Source: Planctomycetota bacterium
GTDB taxonomy: Bacteria; Planctomycetota; SZUA-567; H5-PLA8
Reading direction: 5' to 3'
NCBI GenBank assembly: GCA_023150555.1
Contig: JAKLKQ010000037.1
Location: 1-63,426, forward strand
Length of the DNA stretch: 63,426 bases
A program made the position numbers and the translations under genes. The stretch's first letter is position 1; every line of letters begins with the position of its first letter. Shown here in pieces: positions 60,407-63,426 of the stretch. The notes below the pieces were generated by a model that saw only the letters and a program-made list of their open reading frames with translations, searched no databases and was not told the origin of the DNA.

Positions 60407-61840
60407 TTACTGACCGCCTTCTTTTTCTGGCTTCACGCGCGGCTGGAAGGGCGCGGCCTTGTAGGTCTCGTCGAACCAGGCCTTCCAGCGGTAAGGTTCG
60501 TCGTCGTAGACGGCGTCGGTGAGGAAGTGCAGGGTCTGGACGGCCTCGTTGCGCACGGCCGGATTGACGCGCTGGCCATCGAGGATCCACAGGCACTTCT
60601 CGATGGCGTTGCGGCGCTGGGCGTCGAAGGCGGGCTTGCGCGACCAGAGGTAGCTGAGCGAGAAGACGGCGGCCTGCACGATCGGCTCCTTCTCCTTCAT
60701 CTTGGCCTCGGGATCGGTGAAGAGATCGATGGGCGTGAAGATCATCGCGGTGATGCGGTTCACGCTGGCGGCGTTGGGCTTCTCGATCTGGTTCTCGAGC
60801 AGGCGGCCGAGCGTCTTCATGGAGGCCAGGCGCACCTTGTCCGAGTCCTTTTTCATGAAGTTGACTTCGCTGTAGAAGTCGCGCAGGGCCTTCTCCATGC
60901 TGTCCAGGGCGCTGTCGTCGGCGATGATGCCCAGTGCATCGATGGCGGAGACCACCAGGTCCGGGTCCGTGCCGTGCAGCAGAATGTCGTTGATGACCGC
61001 GTCGAGTTCGGAACTCTTCTTGATGATGCCGCGGGCTTTCAGGCGCGCGCAGGCCTTCAGGCCCTGCCCGCGGGTCTCGTTGGGGACGGTCTTGTCGGAG
61101 ATGATTCCGATGATCTTCATCTGGATGGGATAGGGGAGGTCTTCGGTGGTGACGTTATCCAGGCGCGCCAGCAGCTTGCTGAAGCCCCGCACCACGGCCT
61201 CCCGCAGGCTCGCGTCCAGGTTTATCTCGTTCATGACCTCGCCGAAGGCGCGGAAGGCCGCCGGCGATCCGAAGCCGGCGATGGCGTCGACGAGCTTGAT
61301 GCGGAAGCCCAGCGCCTGCTGTTTGTCCTTGCAGAGATTCAGCATGCCGTCGAAGACCTGCTTGTCGCGAACTTCCTCGTCCTTGCCCATCACCTGAAGC
61401 GTGTCGCTGAAGATGTCGCAGACGGCGCCGCGCAGCATGTGGTGCTCGGTCTTGTTCTCCAGGATGCTCTTGAAGGGGTCGAGGTACTGGTGCTTGGCGA
61501 AGTGCCCGCTTTGGAAAAGGGTATGCTCCAGGCGGCCCAGCGCCTTGATGCACTCGATGCGCACCCGCAGGCCCTCGGCGGAGGCCTTCGCGACGTCCAG
61601 CAGCGCTTCGACGACCTTCTGGTCGCGCACCGTGGCGTCGTCCTGAAGCTGGCTCAGCTGGCGCGCCACCTCGACGCGGTCCAACTCCCACAGGGCGCGG
61701 GCCTTGAGCTTGTCGAGCAGCTCGGCGGTGGTCTCCTTCTGTTCGGCGGCCGACAGGAAGGCCGGCGCGAGCAGGAATGCGGCGGAGGCCAGCACCCCGG
61801 CATGGACGATCCGGCGGCTGAGCTTCGTACCGTGGCGCAT
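60407..61840 (-). CDS. Exported HEAT-repeat-like protein
   Basis: This 477-residue protein has a signal peptide (VLASAAFLLAPAFLSAAEQ). The remainder is all helical in pairs resembling HEAT repeats, with units such as RVRIECIKALGRLEH, GFRIKLVDAIAGFGSPAAF, ASLREAVVRGFSKLLARL and LVVSAIDALGIIADDSAL. Such proteins are surface-binding scaffolds in the periplasm. No catalytic motif is seen. GGAGGAAG precedes ATG 61840. A candidate promoter lies at 61926-61954 and a strong terminator follows the gene, so it is a single-gene transcript. Confidence 0.8.
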   Translation of the reverse strand: MRHGTKLSRRIVHAGVLASAAFLLAPAFLSAAEQKETTAELLDKLKARALWELDRVEVARQLSQLQDDATVRDQKVVEALLDVAKASAEGLRVRIECIKALGRLEHTLFQSGHFAKHQYLDPFKSILENKTEHHMLRGAVCDIFSDTLQVMGKDEEVRDKQVFDGMLNLCKDKQQALGFRIKLVDAIAGFGSPAAFRAFGEVMNEINLDASLREAVVRGFSKLLARLDNVTTEDLPYPIQMKIIGIISDKTVPNETRGQGLKACARLKARGIIKKSSELDAVINDILLHGTDPDLVVSAIDALGIIADDSALDSMEKALRDFYSEVNFMKKDSDKVRLASMKTLGRLLENQIEKPNAASVNRITAMIFTPIDLFTDPEAKMKEKEPIVQAAVFSLSYLWSRKPAFDAQRRNAIEKCLWILDGQRVNPAVRNEAVQTLHFLTDAVYDDEPYRWKAWFDETYKAAPFQPRVKPEKEGGQ

Positions 61841-62225
61841 GGTGGCTTCCTCCCGGCTAAAATACCCGGACCCGCCGCCGGACGGGCGGCTCGTCGTTCC
61901 GCTAACTCAAGGGCTGACAAAGGGCTTTGTATTAATCCCGCGCACCACTGTCAACGCGAAAAGAACGCCCTCCGATTCGCCCTCTGTTCGGTCTCCCGCA
62001 GCCGCTATCCGGGCTGCGGCCGGCGGGGAGTCGAGGCCCTTCCACCTCGCACCCCTTCGACGACCTAGGCGCGCACGATGTGACCTTTATTCATCGATTT
62101 GCGGGGACCGAGGCCCGGGCTCCGGACGCCGGGCAACGGCAAGCGCACGCAGCGGCGCCAAGGCGCAAAGAAGGGAAGGGCGCGAGACCCGAAAGGGGCT
62201 GACGAATCCGTGGTAGAATCGCGGC
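61841..62225. other. Gene-free stretch between divergent HEAT-repeat and beta-propeller genes
   Basis: This 385-base gap separates divergent genes. The half next to the HEAT gene carries the promoter listed separately. The half nearer the plus-strand gene (about 62040-62225) is GC-rich with repeated Arg/Gly-type codons on both strands but no supported gene. I saw no clear promoter for the downstream gene. Confidence 0.55.
61926..61954 (-). promoter_or_regulatory. Candidate sigma-70-type promoter of the HEAT-repeat gene
   Basis: On the minus strand a perfect TTGACA (61949-61954) and TACAAA (61926-61931, four of six matches to the -10 consensus) are separated by exactly 17 bases. Transcription would begin near 61919, giving a leader of about 78 bases. 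Confidence 0.5.
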
Positions 62226-63401
62226 GTGGGACGACTCGAAAGAATTCGCAAGCTGGTGCGCCTGCCGCATGTAAAGCGCTTCTCGTTGCGCTCGCTGCTG
62301 CTTTGCGTGCTGCTGATCGGGAGCGCCGCCTGCCTCTGGCTGAACTGGGGGCCATGGGTGCCGGCCTTCCGGTTCGAGATGGGGGAGGGGGACGTCTTTC
62401 CTGAATATTTCGTGCCGCCGTACGATCGGGAATCCGACACGTTCTGGGGCGTCACCACTGGAGGAGATTTGCTGGTCTGGAATGGTTCTTCTGGCGCATG
62501 TGCACTGCGAAAGCGCATCGGCGAGGGCAAGGCCTTTCTTGGCTACAAACTCCCGGGCGAGATATACCTCTATCTTCTGAATGAAAAGTCAATGGTTGCA
62601 AACGTAATCGATCTTCGAGAGAAGGCATTTGTAATAGAATTCACACTTCCTAACGGAAAGGAGGCAGTTAGTGCAATCCAGTCCATGGATGGCCAATGGC
62701 TTGCGTGCGGAAGCGATGGAAACGTCGTCCAGATTAGGAGAGTAGCGGACTGGACCGTAAAGTACCAGATCCCGAAGAGGGTGAATAGATTTTATAGAAT
62801 TGAATTTTCGTCCGATTCAAGGCGGATCAAGGTTGCGCCACCCGAAGAAACGCAATACTGGGATCTGGAAAGTGGCACAAGAGTATGGGTCGGCGCGTCA
62901 TCAAATGAGGCTTTAACCTCCCAGAACTTTAGGCGCTACCTGGATTTCCCTGAAGGTTCTCCGCCAGTCATTCGTGCCATTCCCGACAACCAGCCGTTCA
63001 TAGTGATCAAGGACCCGGATGCCACTAAAGTAAGGGGATGGGATTGGGTCGGAGATTCAGTATTGCTTGCTTTCCAGTCTTCGCGGAAAGATTCGGCCCT
63101 AGTGATTGATGCTGCAAATGGAGAAGTTGTGACCAGAATCGAATCAACTGTCGGTGAAGTTGAATCCATAGTCTTACCTAATGGCACAGCCTTAGCATTG
63201 GTGGTTAACTCAAACGGCGAGGCATGGGTCGTAAAGTTGCCATCGGGGGAATTGAAATGGAGATTCAGCTCTGCGGGCCAGGAGATAGTTCGTGTGGGAA
63301 TTATTCACACTTTCGCTCATGCTTATACAGTGGATAAATTAGGGATGGTTTGCTCTGTTGAAAACAAAGGCAGAAGTAGAGCGAGGATCATGAGGTTGTA
63401 G
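62226..63401 (+). CDS. Membrane-anchored beta-propeller-like protein, 3' end inside the terminal repeat
   Basis: This 391-residue reading frame starts with GTG and opens with KRFSLRSLLLCVLLIG, the N-terminal membrane signature frequent in planctomycete proteins. The outside part has repeated blade-like units such as GVTTGGDLLVWNGSSG, QSMDGQWLACGSDGNVVQIR and VLPNGTALALVVNSNGEAW, resembling a WD40/PQQ propeller. From about 62560 the DNA is far AT-richer than the rest of the window, suggesting recent arrival or relaxed selection. The last 17 residues are encoded by the 76-base terminal repeat, so the real C-terminus may be lost. Confidence 0.65.
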   Translation: MGRLERIRKLVRLPHVKRFSLRSLLLCVLLIGSAACLWLNWGPWVPAFRFEMGEGDVFPEYFVPPYDRESDTFWGVTTGGDLLVWNGSSGACALRKRIGEGKAFLGYKLPGEIYLYLLNEKSMVANVIDLREKAFVIEFTLPNGKEAVSAIQSMDGQWLACGSDGNVVQIRRVADWTVKYQIPKRVNRFYRIEFSSDSRRIKVAPPEETQYWDLESGTRVWVGASSNEALTSQNFRRYLDFPEGSPPVIRAIPDNQPFIVIKDPDATKVRGWDWVGDSVLLAFQSSRKDSALVIDAANGEVVTRIESTVGEVESIVLPNGTALALVVNSNGEAWVVKLPSGELKWRFSSAGQEIVRVGIIHTFAHAYTVDKLGMVCSVENKGRSRARIMRL

Positions 63402-63425
63402 GTGAGGACGGCGATGAAGGTCTCG
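63350..63425 (-). repeat. Right arm of the 76-bp terminal inverted repeat
   Basis: Exact reverse complement of bases 1-76. The beta-propeller gene reads into it and stops inside it. Base 63426 is the only base beyond the arm. If one base had been trimmed at the left end, the shared length could be 77, a common assembly k-mer size, so a repeat-boundary effect must be considered. Confidence 0.9.
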
Positions 63426-63426
63426 C

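Noticed and set aside
58245..60596. Minus-strand frame of about 780 codons opposite the methyltransferase
   Set aside because: The plus strand has NPPF and motif I; the minus frame lacks any domain and runs through the terminator.

Overview
The window is a GC-rich (roughly 64% by eye), densely coded bacterial segment. I saw no rRNA, tRNA or CRISPR array, although I could not run dedicated models. A Planctomycetota-like (or related PVC) source is the best guess. Four ECF sigma factors carry long C-terminal extracytoplasmic extensions, there is a signal-peptide protein with an STN-type domain, and the last gene starts with the KRFSLRSLLL-type N-terminal signature common in planctomycete proteins. 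Both ends of the window carry the same 76 bases in opposite orientation, so the segment is bounded by a repeat.

Layout. 151-5070 (minus): asparagine synthase, Asp/Glu racemase, DUF1611/DgcN-like protein and an alpha/beta hydrolase, a possible D-amino-acid operon. 5167-7632 (plus): family 2 glycosyltransferase and a polyprenyl-phosphate sugar transferase, which start surface polysaccharide. 7736-15320: housekeeping and accessory enzymes (aldo/keto reductase, methyltransferase, YhaM-like nuclease, two nucleoside deoxyribosyltransferase-like proteins, MFS transporter, homocysteine methyltransferase, lipoprotein, MerR regulator). 15509-16429: STN-domain secreted protein.

16661-34039 is the most striking region: an all-plus-strand locus. 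It holds four paralogous sigma factors, each followed by a transmembrane helix and one or two copies of an extracytoplasmic domain I do not recognise; three small YgaP/DUF2892-like membrane proteins; and two FeeM-like N-acyl amino acid synthases. A tightly overlapping run follows: ThiF/E1-like protein, small helical protein, nitroreductase, DevC-like permease, ATPase, and HTH-fused HlyD adaptor. FeeM, ThiF and nitroreductase activities together resemble the described oxazolone synthetase pathway, here split into separate genes, joined to a dedicated exporter and to membrane-tethered sigma factors. This is the best candidate for an undescribed system.

34017-40132: surface-modification genes (GT9, two sulfotransferases, an alkaline-phosphatase-superfamily enzyme, an atypical kinase, a methyltransferase). 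40218-50816: DUF5107, VOC, a degenerate thioredoxin/DUF255 protein, a Memo-like protein with an N-terminal PqqD-like segment, a TPR membrane protein, a zinc-ribbon membrane protein, MazG and STAS. 50817-51230 is a gene-free stretch packed with palindromes between two converging genes. 51231-54196: KorAB 2-oxoacid oxidoreductase. 54400-63401: lipoprotein, ABC-F ATPase, MoxR ATPase, an orphan N6-adenine methyltransferase, a HEAT-repeat secreted protein with a clear terminator, and a low-GC beta-propeller-like gene whose 3' end runs into the terminal repeat.
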